NCBI RefSeq assembly: GCF_900129445.1
Contig: NZ_FQVT01000005.1
Span: 62,001 to 126,000, forward strand
Direction: 5' to 3'
Source of the DNA: Salegentibacter echinorum
GTDB taxonomy: Bacteria; Bacteroidota; Bacteroidia; Flavobacteriales; Flavobacteriaceae
Length of the DNA: 64,000 nucleotides
The notes below the pieces were generated by a model. The model had not been told where the DNA came from. It searched no databases and saw nothing but the letters and a program-made list of their open reading frames with translations. Shown here piece by piece: positions 44,008 through 52,429 of this stretch (positions within the stretch are counted from its first letter, which is position 1; every line of letters begins with the position of its first letter). The position numbers and the translations under genes were made by a program.

Positions 44008-46434
44008 ATGCAAAACACAAAGCGATCTATAACTTTTAAAGTGATTGCCGGCTATCTTTTGGTAGCCGCATTGGCTGCTGTTGCCGTTTGGTTTGTATGG
44101 AACCAGGTAGTGGCTTTTACACAACTTACCGAGAATAACAGCAATAACAACAAGCAGTTGTTTATGGTAAGTAATATTACTACCAGCCTTTACGAAACAG
44201 AAAATCTAAGTAGGCAGCTCGTACAGAGCGGAAATAAAGAAAAATTAGCTTTATATCAAAATCAGATAGATAGCATAAAAGCAAATATTGAAAGCCTTAA
44301 AGAATCTTATGCTGAAGGTGCTATGAAAAACGGACTGGATAGTATTTCTGAATTGCTTTCTGAAAAAACATCTAATCTAAAAGAGCTTTTTCAACTCAGG
44401 GAAAAAGAACGCAACCAAAATTACTATTCCAATGTGTTGCAGGAGTTAAAAAGGGTTGATCCTTCTTTTGAAGAAAGCTATAACTACGAAAAACGATTCT
44501 CAAATTTAGAGCCGCACCAAAGGAAACTTTTAATACAATGGCTGGAATACTCTAAAGAAGATAATGCTAAGAGATTAACCAATAAAACCGCCGATTCTAT
44601 TATTGGAGCGGTACGAAGCGTACTTACTGAGCTGGAAGTCGCCAATGCCAGATTTCAAAATACTGTAAATGAAAAAGAACGCGAATTACTGGCGAACGAT
44701 ATGACTATGAACCAGCAGCTTAGGGAGCTACTGGCCGAAATAGAGCAGGAAGAAAGAGAGGCTTCCATCCAACGGGCAGAGACTTCTCAAGAAATGATTG
44801 AGAACAGCTCTCTTATTATCTTAATTGCGGGAGCTGTTAGCTTTTTAATCATTCTATTCTCCCTGTTTCTAATTATTAAAGATATTACCCGCAGCCAGAA
44901 GTACCGGATGCAATTAGAGGAAGCCAAAAATTTTGCCGAGCGTCTTTTAAAACGCCGGGAACAGTTTATGGCGGCCATTACGCATGATTTACGTTCTCCT
45001 TTAAATACAGTGATTGGTTATGCAGATCTTATTCAAAAAACAACTTTAGACAGCAAACAAACCCGTTATGTAGAACAGGTTAAAAAATCTTCTAATTTTA
45101 TTCTGCACCTGGTTAATGACCTTTTAGATCTTTCTAAACTGGAAGCCGGCAAGATGACTATTGAAAAATTACCGTTTAATCCTGCTAAGTTGATTAGTGA
45201 CACAGTGTATAACTCGTTACCTCCCAGTAAAAACAAAGATGTAAATGTAGTTGTTGAAACCGCTCCTAATACCGATGTACAGGTATTAAGCGACCCCTTT
45301 AGGATTAAACAAATTATTGCAAACCTTATCACCAATGCTTCCAAATTCACTCACGAGGGCGAAATTAAAGTTAAGGTGAATTTGGTGAAAGAAATTGAAG
45401 ATAGCCATAGCCTTATTATCTCAGTTAAAGATAGTGGAATTGGTATTTCGAAAGAAAAACAGGAAGAGATTTTTAAAGAATTTTCCCAGGAAAACAGTAA
45501 AATAGAAAAGACTTATGGTGGCACAGGTCTGGGACTTACTATTACTAAAAGCCTTACCAAGCTCTTAAAAGGAGAGCTTAGCCTACAAAGCGAGCCCGGA
45601 GAAGGCAGTGAGTTTACCATAATTTTACCGGTAGTAAAATTGGGAAAAGAAGCTATAAAAGAAAAGAAAGAGGAGGTTGTCGAGAAACTACCCGATTTAA
45701 CGGGAAAAACTGCGCTTATTGTAGATGACGAGCCATCACAATTGTCTCTTAGTAAAGAGCTTTTAAAATCTTTGGGGCTAGGGTGTGACACAGCTTTAAA
45801 CGGTACCGATGCCCTAAACAAACTAAAACAAAAAAAATATTCTTTAGTCCTTACCGATATCCAAATGCCAGAAATGGATGGTTTTGACCTAATTAAAAAC
45901 ATCAGGAAATTATACAATCCAACAGCACTGCCTGTCATTGCTTTATCTGGACGAACAGATGTAGATGCAGAAACCTATAAATTGGCCGGCTTCAATAAAA
46001 GTTTACCAAAACCTTATAAACCGGCAAAATTACAGGAAACTATTGCTGAAATATTTAAACTTGAATTAAAGAAAAAGGAGAAGAAAAATAATAATTCCAG
46101 GCCTAATAATACCAAATATTATGATCTTCAGGATATTTATGATTTTTCGGCAGGGGATGAAGAAGCTGTGCAAACTATTCTAGAAGCGTTTATAGAAAGT
46201 GCCAGGTCGCAAATGAAATTGGTAGCCGTTGCCCGTTCTAACAAAGATTATAGAGAGGTTGCACGTTTAGCCCATAAAATGGTGCCTATGCTCAAACAAT
46301 TAAATGCCAGCGCAATCGCCACCCAGATGGAACGCTTAGAAAAGAACGAAAAGTTCTCTAACGAGGATTTTAATGCTTTACAAAACTCCCTTTCGCAATT
46401 GTTACACGAACTTGAGAGTGAAATTAAAGTTTGA
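44008..46434 (+). CDS. Hybrid sensor histidine kinase (HisKA-HATPase-REC-Hpt)
   Basis: An 808-residue membrane kinase. Seen: TM1 (about 10-30), a long helical periplasmic sensor (about 31-263), TM2 (about 264-288), HisKA with FMAAITHDLRSPLNTVIGY (phospho-His near 326), and HATPase_c with NLITNASKFT, DSGIGIS and GGTGLGLTI. A receiver follows with LTDIQMPEMDGFDL (phospho-Asp near 617), then an Hpt-like module with ARLAHKMVPMLKQL (His near 756). It resembles kinases sensing envelope or small-molecule signals through a helical bundle. It converges with the sigma-54 response regulator, a plausible partner receiving phosphate from the Hpt. Repeat A abuts the start codon. Confidence 0.95.
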   Translation: MQNTKRSITFKVIAGYLLVAALAAVAVWFVWNQVVAFTQLTENNSNNNKQLFMVSNITTSLYETENLSRQLVQSGNKEKLALYQNQIDSIKANIESLKESYAEGAMKNGLDSISELLSEKTSNLKELFQLREKERNQNYYSNVLQELKRVDPSFEESYNYEKRFSNLEPHQRKLLIQWLEYSKEDNAKRLTNKTADSIIGAVRSVLTELEVANARFQNTVNEKERELLANDMTMNQQLRELLAEIEQEEREASIQRAETSQEMIENSSLIILIAGAVSFLIILFSLFLIIKDITRSQKYRMQLEEAKNFAERLLKRREQFMAAITHDLRSPLNTVIGYADLIQKTTLDSKQTRYVEQVKKSSNFILHLVNDLLDLSKLEAGKMTIEKLPFNPAKLISDTVYNSLPPSKNKDVNVVVETAPNTDVQVLSDPFRIKQIIANLITNASKFTHEGEIKVKVNLVKEIEDSHSLIISVKDSGIGISKEKQEEIFKEFSQENSKIEKTYGGTGLGLTITKSLTKLLKGELSLQSEPGEGSEFTIILPVVKLGKEAIKEKKEEVVEKLPDLTGKTALIVDDEPSQLSLSKELLKSLGLGCDTALNGTDALNKLKQKKYSLVLTDIQMPEMDGFDLIKNIRKLYNPTALPVIALSGRTDVDAETYKLAGFNKSLPKPYKPAKLQETIAEIFKLELKKKEKKNNNSRPNNTKYYDLQDIYDFSAGDEEAVQTILEAFIESARSQMKLVAVARSNKDYREVARLAHKMVPMLKQLNASAIATQMERLEKNEKFSNEDFNALQNSLSQLLHELESEIKV

Positions 46435-46439
46435 AAATA

Positions 46440-46650
46440 TTAATGGTTAAAGAACCAAGATCGCTCTCGCTACAAGAAAAAAGAGATAAGACTCAACTAT
46501 AACTAACTGAAAACCTTTATTTTTCAGAAATAATATTTCTCAACTAACTCTTTTTTTAAGATTTCAAATAACACGGGTATAATTATGAAATCGCTTTCCA
46601 ACCCTGCGATAAAAGAAAGTTGTTTTTGCCGGACACCACTAATTTGAAAA
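46440..46650. repeat. Dispersed repeat C, copy 2
   Basis: It aligns with 21506-21718 over about 200 bases: GCTACAAGAAAAAAGAGAT, CTAACTGAAAACC, CTCAACTAACTCTTTTT, GATTTCAAATA and ATAATTATGAAATCGCTTT are shared blocks. The right end TTTTTGCCGGACACCA preserves the terminal repeat with one change, while the left end is decayed. It fills most of the 360-base gap after the hybrid kinase. The rest of the gap, to 46794, is T/C-rich with nothing recognisable. Confidence 0.62.
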
Positions 46651-46794
46651 AGGAAATATAACGTAGATTAGAGCAGATTATCACTGATGAAAATTTATGG
46701 AATTATGCTGACTGGCTTGGGTCGGCCGACTTAACACACGTCTTTTTTCTTTTCTCTATTTTCTATTTTCTATTTTCTTACCCCATCTTACCAT

Positions 46795-48162
46795 CTACAA
46801 TTTTATCCCGTATTGCTTCAGTTTATTATAAAGTGTTTTTCTATCTATAGAAAGTAACCTGGCAGCTTTACTTTTGTTTCCGCCGGCCTTTTCTAAGGCA
46901 TCTATAATAAGTTGTTCTTCATTTTTGTTTTTGAAGAGGCCGTACTCGGTTTCAGGATTTGAAGTTATATCTACCGAAGCTATTTCGTGCGGCAGTACTT
47001 TAACCGGAATAAGATTCTCCTGGGTTAACAATACCGCTCGCTTTACCATGTTTTTAAGCTCTCTAAGGTTTCCGGGCCAGTTATAGTTTTTAAATGCGGT
47101 GATAGCTTCTTCAGAAAAACCAATCACATTTTTTTCTAATTCAGCATTAGCTTCTTCCAGAAAATATTCAGCAAAAAGCAATAGATCCTCTTTTCGCTCT
47201 TTTAAAGACGGCACCTGTACCGAAAATTCATTTAACCTGTGATAAAGATCCTCCCTAAATTCCCCGTCCCTAACAGCCTGGGCAAGATCTTCGTTAGTCG
47301 CAGTGATCACGCGAATATCTACCTGAATTTCGGTATTGCTTCCCACCGGCTTGATTTTTCGTTCTTGCAAAGCCCTAAGTAATTGCACTTGCAGCTCGTA
47401 GCTAAGATTCCCAATTTCGTCAAGAAAAAGGGTACCTCCATTTGCGGCTTCAAAATGACCGGTTTTATCATTAATGGCACCGGTAAAAGAACCTTTTAAA
47501 TGTCCAAAGAACTCACTGGAAGCCAATTCTTTGGGAATAGCGCCACAATCTACCGCCACAAAGGGCGCAGCTGCACGTTTACTTTTCTCATGAATACTTT
47601 TTGCCACCTGTTCCTTTCCCGTACCGCTTTCGCCCATAATAAGCACAGACATATTGGTAGGGGCCACCAAATCTATATAATCACTTAGTTTGATGGCTGC
47701 TTCGCTAACTCCTTTCACATAACCGGCACTTTCATTACTGGATTTTATTTCTTTTTTGGGTTTAGGAGCTGCAGTTTCAGGAGTTTTGGCAGGCTTTATT
47801 TCGTTATGGGTAAGCGCATTCTCTATGGTTTGTAAAATTGCTTCCGGTCTAAAGGGCTTGGAAACATAATCGAAAGCGCCAATCTTCATCGCCTGCACGG
47901 CCATACTAATTTCGGCATAACCGGTCATGATGATTACCTGGGTTTCGGCATTATCAGTTTTCACCTCTTTTAGGATGTCTAAACCACTGGTATCTGGAAG
48001 TCTTACATCGGTAAGAATGAGATTAAAAGTATGCTGCTTAAGCTTCTTAAAAGCCTCCTCTCCCGAGAAAACCAGTTGAGCCTCATAGTCTCGTTTATTC
48101 AAAAATGTCTTCAGCATTGTCCCAAAAGGAACATCATCTTCAACTATAAGGATATTTATCAT
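46795..48162 (-). CDS. Sigma-54-dependent response regulator (NtrC/AtoC type)
   Basis: A 455-residue regulator: a receiver domain (1-120; phospho-Asp 52 in LTDVRLPD), an AAA+ domain with Walker A GESGTGKE (177-184), the sigma-54 contact loop GSFTGA (224-229; the second residue is Ser where GAFTGA is usual), LFLDEIGNLS, and an arginine-finger region, and a Fis-type helix-turn-helix at the C-terminus (KSKAARLLSIDRKTLYNKLKQ). It activates sigma-54 promoters when phosphorylated. It is convergent with the hybrid histidine kinase across a 360-base gap, so the two probably form one system; targets are unknown. Confidence 0.95.
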   Translation of the reverse strand: MINILIVEDDVPFGTMLKTFLNKRDYEAQLVFSGEEAFKKLKQHTFNLILTDVRLPDTSGLDILKEVKTDNAETQVIIMTGYAEISMAVQAMKIGAFDYVSKPFRPEAILQTIENALTHNEIKPAKTPETAAPKPKKEIKSSNESAGYVKGVSEAAIKLSDYIDLVAPTNMSVLIMGESGTGKEQVAKSIHEKSKRAAAPFVAVDCGAIPKELASSEFFGHLKGSFTGAINDKTGHFEAANGGTLFLDEIGNLSYELQVQLLRALQERKIKPVGSNTEIQVDIRVITATNEDLAQAVRDGEFREDLYHRLNEFSVQVPSLKERKEDLLLFAEYFLEEANAELEKNVIGFSEEAITAFKNYNWPGNLRELKNMVKRAVLLTQENLIPVKVLPHEIASVDITSNPETEYGLFKNKNEEQLIIDALEKAGGNKSKAARLLSIDRKTLYNKLKQYGIKL

Positions 48163-48454
48163 AAAGCTTTAATTTAATCCAGGTTATTGATCGGTCTAAT
48201 GCAACAAAACTCAACTATCACTTTTATTTTTCTCAAAAATGATCCCGAGAAACCGGGATAAGAGATTAACCCACAGAAAAAACACTTCTCGTTAGTTATG
48301 TGGCTTAATTTGCTTTACAAATTTAACAATCTAATCTGGATTATTCATTAAAATTACTGAATGCTCTAAACCAATTAACGCACGCTAAAAAACAATTAAT
48401 CTCATCGACGCCAAGTTTACGACTAAACCGCATGTGCTTTAAAAATTTAAATAA

Positions 48455-48650
48455 AAAAAGAGACCTCGTTAAAGGTCTCTTACAATGACATTATCTAAAA
48501 AATCTATTATGATGTCATTGGGTGGTATCCATTTTCAAATGAGTTTATAGGTGAGGTTCCTCACAAAATCTATCTACACAAAAAAGAATAGTTCTTCGTA
48601 GTGTTAGTTGAATAAAAGCCTGAGCTTTAAACTATTCTTTTCTAAATATA
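48455..48650 (-). ncRNA. Candidate structured small RNA (four hairpins, ending in a terminator)
   Basis: Within a 640-base gene-free gap, the minus strand carries four hairpins in series: AAGAATAGTT / AACTATTCTT (48630-48639 with 48584-48593), GTGAGG / CCTCAC with a two-base loop (48551-48564), CAATGACAT / ATGTCATTG (48512-48520 with 48483-48491), and a rho-independent terminator AGAGACCT / AGGTCTCT followed by seven T (48453-48480). No open frame or start codon explains this terminator. The preceding protein gene already has its own terminator at 48728-48778. An independent non-coding transcript of about 190 bases is the simplest reading. The rest of the gap (48163-48450) shows nothing recognisable. 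Confidence 0.55.
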
Positions 48651-48727
48651 CAATATTAAATTGTAAAACACCTATTTTCACTTGTTGCCGAAGGAGTTGG
48701 TTTCTCTTAAATTCCGACTAAATAGAA

Positions 48728-48778
48728 AAATTTCCGCCAGGTTTTTTTGATAGGGCAAAGAAAGGATGGCGGAAATTT
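48728..48778 (-). terminator. Hairpin after the PepSY-like secreted protein gene
   Basis: AAATTTCCGCC / GGCGGAAATTT, an 11-bp perfect stem with a 29-base loop, starts 25 bases past the stop at 48803 and is followed on the minus strand by TTTTC. Confidence 0.65.
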
Positions 48779-48802
48779 ATTGGTTAGTTAGCGGTAAACA
48801 AA

Positions 48803-49129
48803 TTATTTTTCTTCTTCAATCCAATTGCCTTCTTCATCGATAAAGGCTTCTTTCTTCTCACCTTCTACAACGAGGCTTAGCTTATAGGTTGTGGTTCCTT
48901 CTTCTTCTTTCACCCAGGCTTTCTCGGTAGTAGCACCAGTCATATCGGTCATTACTGCGTCTTTAACTGCTTGCGGCAGGGCCAACACATCTACTTCTTT
49001 ATATTCCTGCTCCTGGCTGATTTCTTCAGTTGATTCCATTTCCTCAATTTCCTCAACCTGCGCCTGTACATTTTGACTAAACAAAAACATTCCGGCTGCA
49101 GCTACTAAAGTTATTCCTAATCGTTTCAT
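48803..49129 (-). CDS. Small secreted PepSY-like protein
   Basis: A 108-residue protein with a signal peptide (about 1-23, ending NVQAQ), an acidic N-terminal stretch (VEEIEEMESTEEISQEQEY), and a C-terminal domain (about 48-108) with LPQAVKDAVMTDMTGATTEKAWVKEEEGTTTYKLSLVVEGEKKEAFIDEEGNW. This fits the PepSY-like fold common in periplasmic proteins of this phylum. The function is unknown. It is flanked by candidate sRNAs on both sides. Confidence 0.78.
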   Translation of the reverse strand: MKRLGITLVAAAGMFLFSQNVQAQVEEIEEMESTEEISQEQEYKEVDVLALPQAVKDAVMTDMTGATTEKAWVKEEEGTTTYKLSLVVEGEKKEAFIDEEGNWIEEEK

Positions 49130-49327
49130 AATATATAATTTAAGTTAGTATTACTTGGTTTCTCTTGTATATGGAATAATTGTACCAAAGCAAAAATTAA
49201 AACCTAACCCCTTCTTTATTAGCAGATTAATAATTTCAATATTTCTTTTTATGAAATAATTATGTAGAAATAGGTTTTTTTTAAGAAACGCTTATGTGGA
49301 ATTAAGCTGCATATTTAAATTTAAGAA

Positions 49328-49425
49328 CAAAAAAAGAGGCCCTAAAGCCTCTTTCTCTCCGAAAATCTAAATTATACAACAGAACCTTGAGCTGCTGTCT
49401 TAAACCTAATTTAGTTACTACTGCC
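49328..49425 (-). ncRNA. Candidate structured small RNA 2
   Basis: In the 438-base gap between the PepSY-like gene and arfB, the minus strand shows a promoter-like pair (-33 TTG 49461-49463; TAATTTTC 49431-49438). A long hairpin follows: CTAAAT (49409-49414) pairs with ATTTAG (49367-49372), and, inside it, ACAGCAG (49392-49398) pairs with CTGTTGT (49376-49382) using one G-U. Last comes a GC-rich terminator AGAGGC / GCCTCT (49335-49352) followed by a T-run of about eight bases. No coding frame is present. It could be read as a terminator for arfB, but that gene ends 200 bases earlier. Confidence 0.5.
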
Positions 49426-49567
49426 AAAGAGAAAATTATACCATATAATATTTAATTTTACAAAAATCTGAAAATAAGAGCACTACTAATTTCAAGTTAA
49501 ATATTTAAGCTTATAAATCTTCAGGATTAGAGGCGTATTTCCACAGAAGTGTAGAAATATGCCCCGC

Positions 49568-49969
49568 TTATTTTAAAGGATTATTTCTCCTCGCCTTTTT
49601 TTCGGCTTGTTGTTTTTTAGCTTTTAACCTTTTTAATTTTGCAGCTTTAGAAGGTTTGGTTTTTTTACGTCGCTTTGGTTTTCGCAAATTATCTTTAAGA
49701 AGCTGAAAAAATTTAGCAACTACCAGCTCTTTATTTTTATGCTGACTCCTACTTTCTTCAGTTTGTAGAATCAATTCCTGTTCTTTGGTTAAGCGACTCT
49801 TTAGTTTTTCCTGAAGCCGATTTTTCTCTTCTTCTGAAAGTCCTTCGGAAGCATCTATTTTAAAATGCAGTTCTACTTTTGAAGCCGTTTTATTCACGTG
49901 CTGCCCACCGGCACCCGAACTACGAACGGCCTTAAAACTCAATTCCCGTCTTATCTGTGCTTCATTCAA
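49568..49969 (-). CDS. arfB: Alternative ribosome-rescue factor / peptidyl-tRNA hydrolase ArfB
   Basis: A 133-residue stand-alone class-I release-factor-like protein that frees stalled ribosomes without a stop codon. Seen: LSFKAVRSSGAGGQHVNKTAS with the catalytic GGQ at 21-23, and a long basic C-terminal tail (about 90-133, LRKPKRRKKTKPSKAAKLKRLKAKK) that would thread the empty mRNA channel. Length and tail are typical. The start must be TTG at 49969, because no in-frame ATG precedes the GGQ domain. The 334 bases upstream (49970-50303) hold nothing I can identify. Confidence 0.94.
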   Translation of the reverse strand: MNEAQIRRELSFKAVRSSGAGGQHVNKTASKVELHFKIDASEGLSEEEKNRLQEKLKSRLTKEQELILQTEESRSQHKNKELVVAKFFQLLKDNLRKPKRRKKTKPSKAAKLKRLKAKKQQAEKKARRNNPLK

Positions 49970-50303
49970 ATGTCATGCTGTTTTTAAGTTCGGGCACAAA
50001 GAAAATGCAAACCTGCAAACCGTCAAATTTTTAAATTAGTAAGCAGGCGGGGAACCGCAAAGCATTAAACCTCACATTTTTAGCTCTTTGCTTTCTTCGC
50101 AAGTGGCTTAGCGATCACTGCGTAGATTTTTTTTAAATCTCGTTATCGGTCAATTATAGACAAAATTTAATTTCGCATTCAAACTTATTAGTGGCTAAAA
50201 TTCAGGTAGTAGTCAGTCAAAATAGCATTGTTCATCATTTGATTCCTATCCAACCGTGTTTCATTTTACTTCTTTCCTAATTACTTCCCAAAAAACATAT
50301 TCC

Positions 50304-51860
50304 CTATTTATCCACCTGGTGGGATGGTTTTAAAAGATCGGCTACTGTTTTTACGGGATTAAAGGTCTCTACCGGCACTTCTATAAATACTGTATTCCAG
50401 TAAGCCATTCCTCCATTCCATAACCCGGGTCGCTCCAAAGCTTTTAAAGCTTTACCATCTTTAGTTTTATTGGCTATAAAGCTCATTTTTTCGTTTACAA
50501 AATCATCTAATTGAAAGTGATCTCCTTTATAGTCTTTGGTACCACAAACGATATCTACCGGGTTAAAATGTGTAGAATTATTTAACAGCTGCAATTGCTT
50601 CTCGTTTTCTTTATCTATTTGAGCGCCTTCAATAATTTGCAGTGATATTTCTCCCTTATCATCTTTTACTAAAAATGGCCCGCCACCAGCTTCACCTTCG
50701 TTTTTCACCATCCCACACACTCTTAAAGGACGGTTTAATTTTTCATGCAGCAGCTTAATTTTATCGGTTTTATTAAAATTAGTAAATTCAGAAAGTCCGC
50801 TTACAAAAAGTTCTTCTTCCAGATATTTAGCTATCTCGTCTAATTCAGGTTCAGAAACAGTATTGGAGTCCAGTTTTTCTAAATAATTAAAAATTTGCGA
50901 CTGAAGCGCTAACAGCTTCCCTCCCAACATCTTTTTCATCTCTACCATTTTGGACCTTACATCTGATACTACAACATTATCGATGTTTTTAACAAAAATA
51001 AGATCGGCCTTTTGTTGGTTCAGATTCTCGATAAGTGCGCCGTGACCACCGGGCCTAAAAAACAATTTGTTTTCTTCATCCCTAAAAGCGTTATTTTCTT
51101 TGGTAGCAGCAATGGTATCTGTCTTTGGGTCCTGAAAAGAATAGGTAATCTCAAAACGGGTCTCGGTATCTTTCTCTACTCTTTTTTTTATAGCTTGAAA
51201 TTCTGCTTCAAACTTTTCTTTATCTTTTTCTGCAACCGTAAAATGCAGTTTAGCAAGTCCTTTTATAGCAATAAACTTCGCGGCACTATGCAAATGCTCT
51301 TCAAAAGCTGTAGCTGTATAATTTGGGTAAGCGTGAAATGGTACCAGGCCTTTTGGCAGGTTACTTAAGTTTAAACCATCTTCATAGAGCATAGTTTTTA
51401 CCAGCTGAAGTTTTTGCTCATTTGTTGATTTATTAGAAAAATCTGCGTCGTTTATTTCGACTTGCTGTTTTGCTTTTTTATAGAAAGGAAGATTCTCCAT
51501 TTTTTCAAAAAAAAGCTGTAAACTCTTATCGTTTACCTTATCTAAATAATCCCGAAGGCTTTCTTTCTCCGGATTAAAATCTGTAGCAAAATTATGTAAA
51601 GCTTTAAACATCCTGGTTGCCGCCCCGGAAGCCGGTACAAATTTAAGCACTTCCAACTTATCTTTTTCAGCCTCAAACTTTTCAATAAAAGCATGTTTTG
51701 TTTTCTCATCATAAGCAAATATTCCATTGCCTACGGTGGCTGCTTCCTGAATATCTACTTTTATATTTCCCCTTTTAAAAATTTGCAGTTGTCTTTCCAC
51801 CTCTTTTGTGGTTAAACCTTTTTCTTCAATTTGTAAGATATCTACTTCACTAAATTCCAC
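50304..51860 (-). CDS. DUF4301 protein
   Basis: A 518-residue soluble protein recognised as DUF4301 by its N-terminus (FSEVDILQIEEKGLTTKEVERQLQIFKRG) and by internal text such as FVPASGAATRMFKALHNF, FRPGGHGALIENLNQ and GLWNGGMAYWNTVFIEVP. The function is unknown; conserved glycine-rich and basic motifs hint at a nucleotide or sugar-nucleotide enzyme, which I cannot support further. The first codon is GTG, two bases after the NadR-like gene stop, so it belongs to the same operon as the thiamine-binding/PnuC genes. Confidence 0.85.
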   Translation of the reverse strand: MEFSEVDILQIEEKGLTTKEVERQLQIFKRGNIKVDIQEAATVGNGIFAYDEKTKHAFIEKFEAEKDKLEVLKFVPASGAATRMFKALHNFATDFNPEKESLRDYLDKVNDKSLQLFFEKMENLPFYKKAKQQVEINDADFSNKSTNEQKLQLVKTMLYEDGLNLSNLPKGLVPFHAYPNYTATAFEEHLHSAAKFIAIKGLAKLHFTVAEKDKEKFEAEFQAIKKRVEKDTETRFEITYSFQDPKTDTIAATKENNAFRDEENKLFFRPGGHGALIENLNQQKADLIFVKNIDNVVVSDVRSKMVEMKKMLGGKLLALQSQIFNYLEKLDSNTVSEPELDEIAKYLEEELFVSGLSEFTNFNKTDKIKLLHEKLNRPLRVCGMVKNEGEAGGGPFLVKDDKGEISLQIIEGAQIDKENEKQLQLLNNSTHFNPVDIVCGTKDYKGDHFQLDDFVNEKMSFIANKTKDGKALKALERPGLWNGGMAYWNTVFIEVPVETFNPVKTVADLLKPSHQVDK

Positions 51861-51862
51861 GT

Positions 51863-52429
51863 CTATTTTCTTTTTAAAAGTTCATCAATTTTCTTTACCG
51901 CTGTTCTAAAACGCTCTTCCAACCCTCCTTTTAATATTACATAAGGTTTTTGGTGGATTTCTAAAGCGGCTTCAAACTTTTGGAACATCCCAATGCGGTC
52001 ATTGGGTTTATCCCTAAGATCATCTGGCGTCCAGGGCACGTCAATATACGTTAAAAAGTACAAATCATACCGGTTGTTTAACGCATGTTTAAGAAGCCGG
52101 GGGTCACAATAATTGTCGTAATAAGCTTCTGAATAAACTTTTAACTCTAAAAGATCGGTATCGTTAATGAGCAGACGGTTGGCAGATTGCGAGAGCCGGT
52201 TTTCCCTTTCCATTTGCCCCAGGGCGATGGGGATTATATCTTTTGGCTCACATATTTTCTGTTCATTATCCCATTTCTCCTGCAGGTAGTCCCGCATATA
52301 TTCCGGCACCCAGTGGGTATCATAATGCTTAGCCAGCATCTTTGCCAGGCTCGTTTTTCCGGTAGATTCGGGACCAAAAAGTACTACTTTAAGGAGGGAC
52401 GAAGGTCGTTGCGTAAGTTTCTTTGCCAT
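51863..52429 (-). CDS. NadR-type nucleoside kinase (AAA domain)
   Basis: A 188-residue P-loop kinase: Walker A GPESTGKTSLAKMLAKHY (about 19-36), VPEYMRDYL, INDTDLLELKVYSEAYY, and YFLTYIDVPWTPDDLRDKPNDR (lid region). This is the ribosylnicotinamide-kinase half of NadR without the adenylyltransferase half. It overlaps the PnuC gene by 46 bases. PnuC plus a NadR-type kinase classically traps ribosylnicotinamide as NMN. Because a thiamine-binding protein heads this operon, thiamine is an alternative substrate for phosphorylation trapping. Confidence 0.85.
   Translation of the reverse strand: MAKKLTQRPSSLLKVVLFGPESTGKTSLAKMLAKHYDTHWVPEYMRDYLQEKWDNEQKICEPKDIIPIALGQMERENRLSQSANRLLINDTDLLELKVYSEAYYDNYCDPRLLKHALNNRYDLYFLTYIDVPWTPDDLRDKPNDRIGMFQKFEAALEIHQKPYVILKGGLEERFRTAVKKIDELLKRK

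Noticed and set aside
46650-46794. T/C-rich tract (CTTTTCTCTATTTTCTATTTTC) as a designed repeat array
   Set aside because: It is low complexity with irregular units; no CRISPR or tandem-repeat structure is supported.
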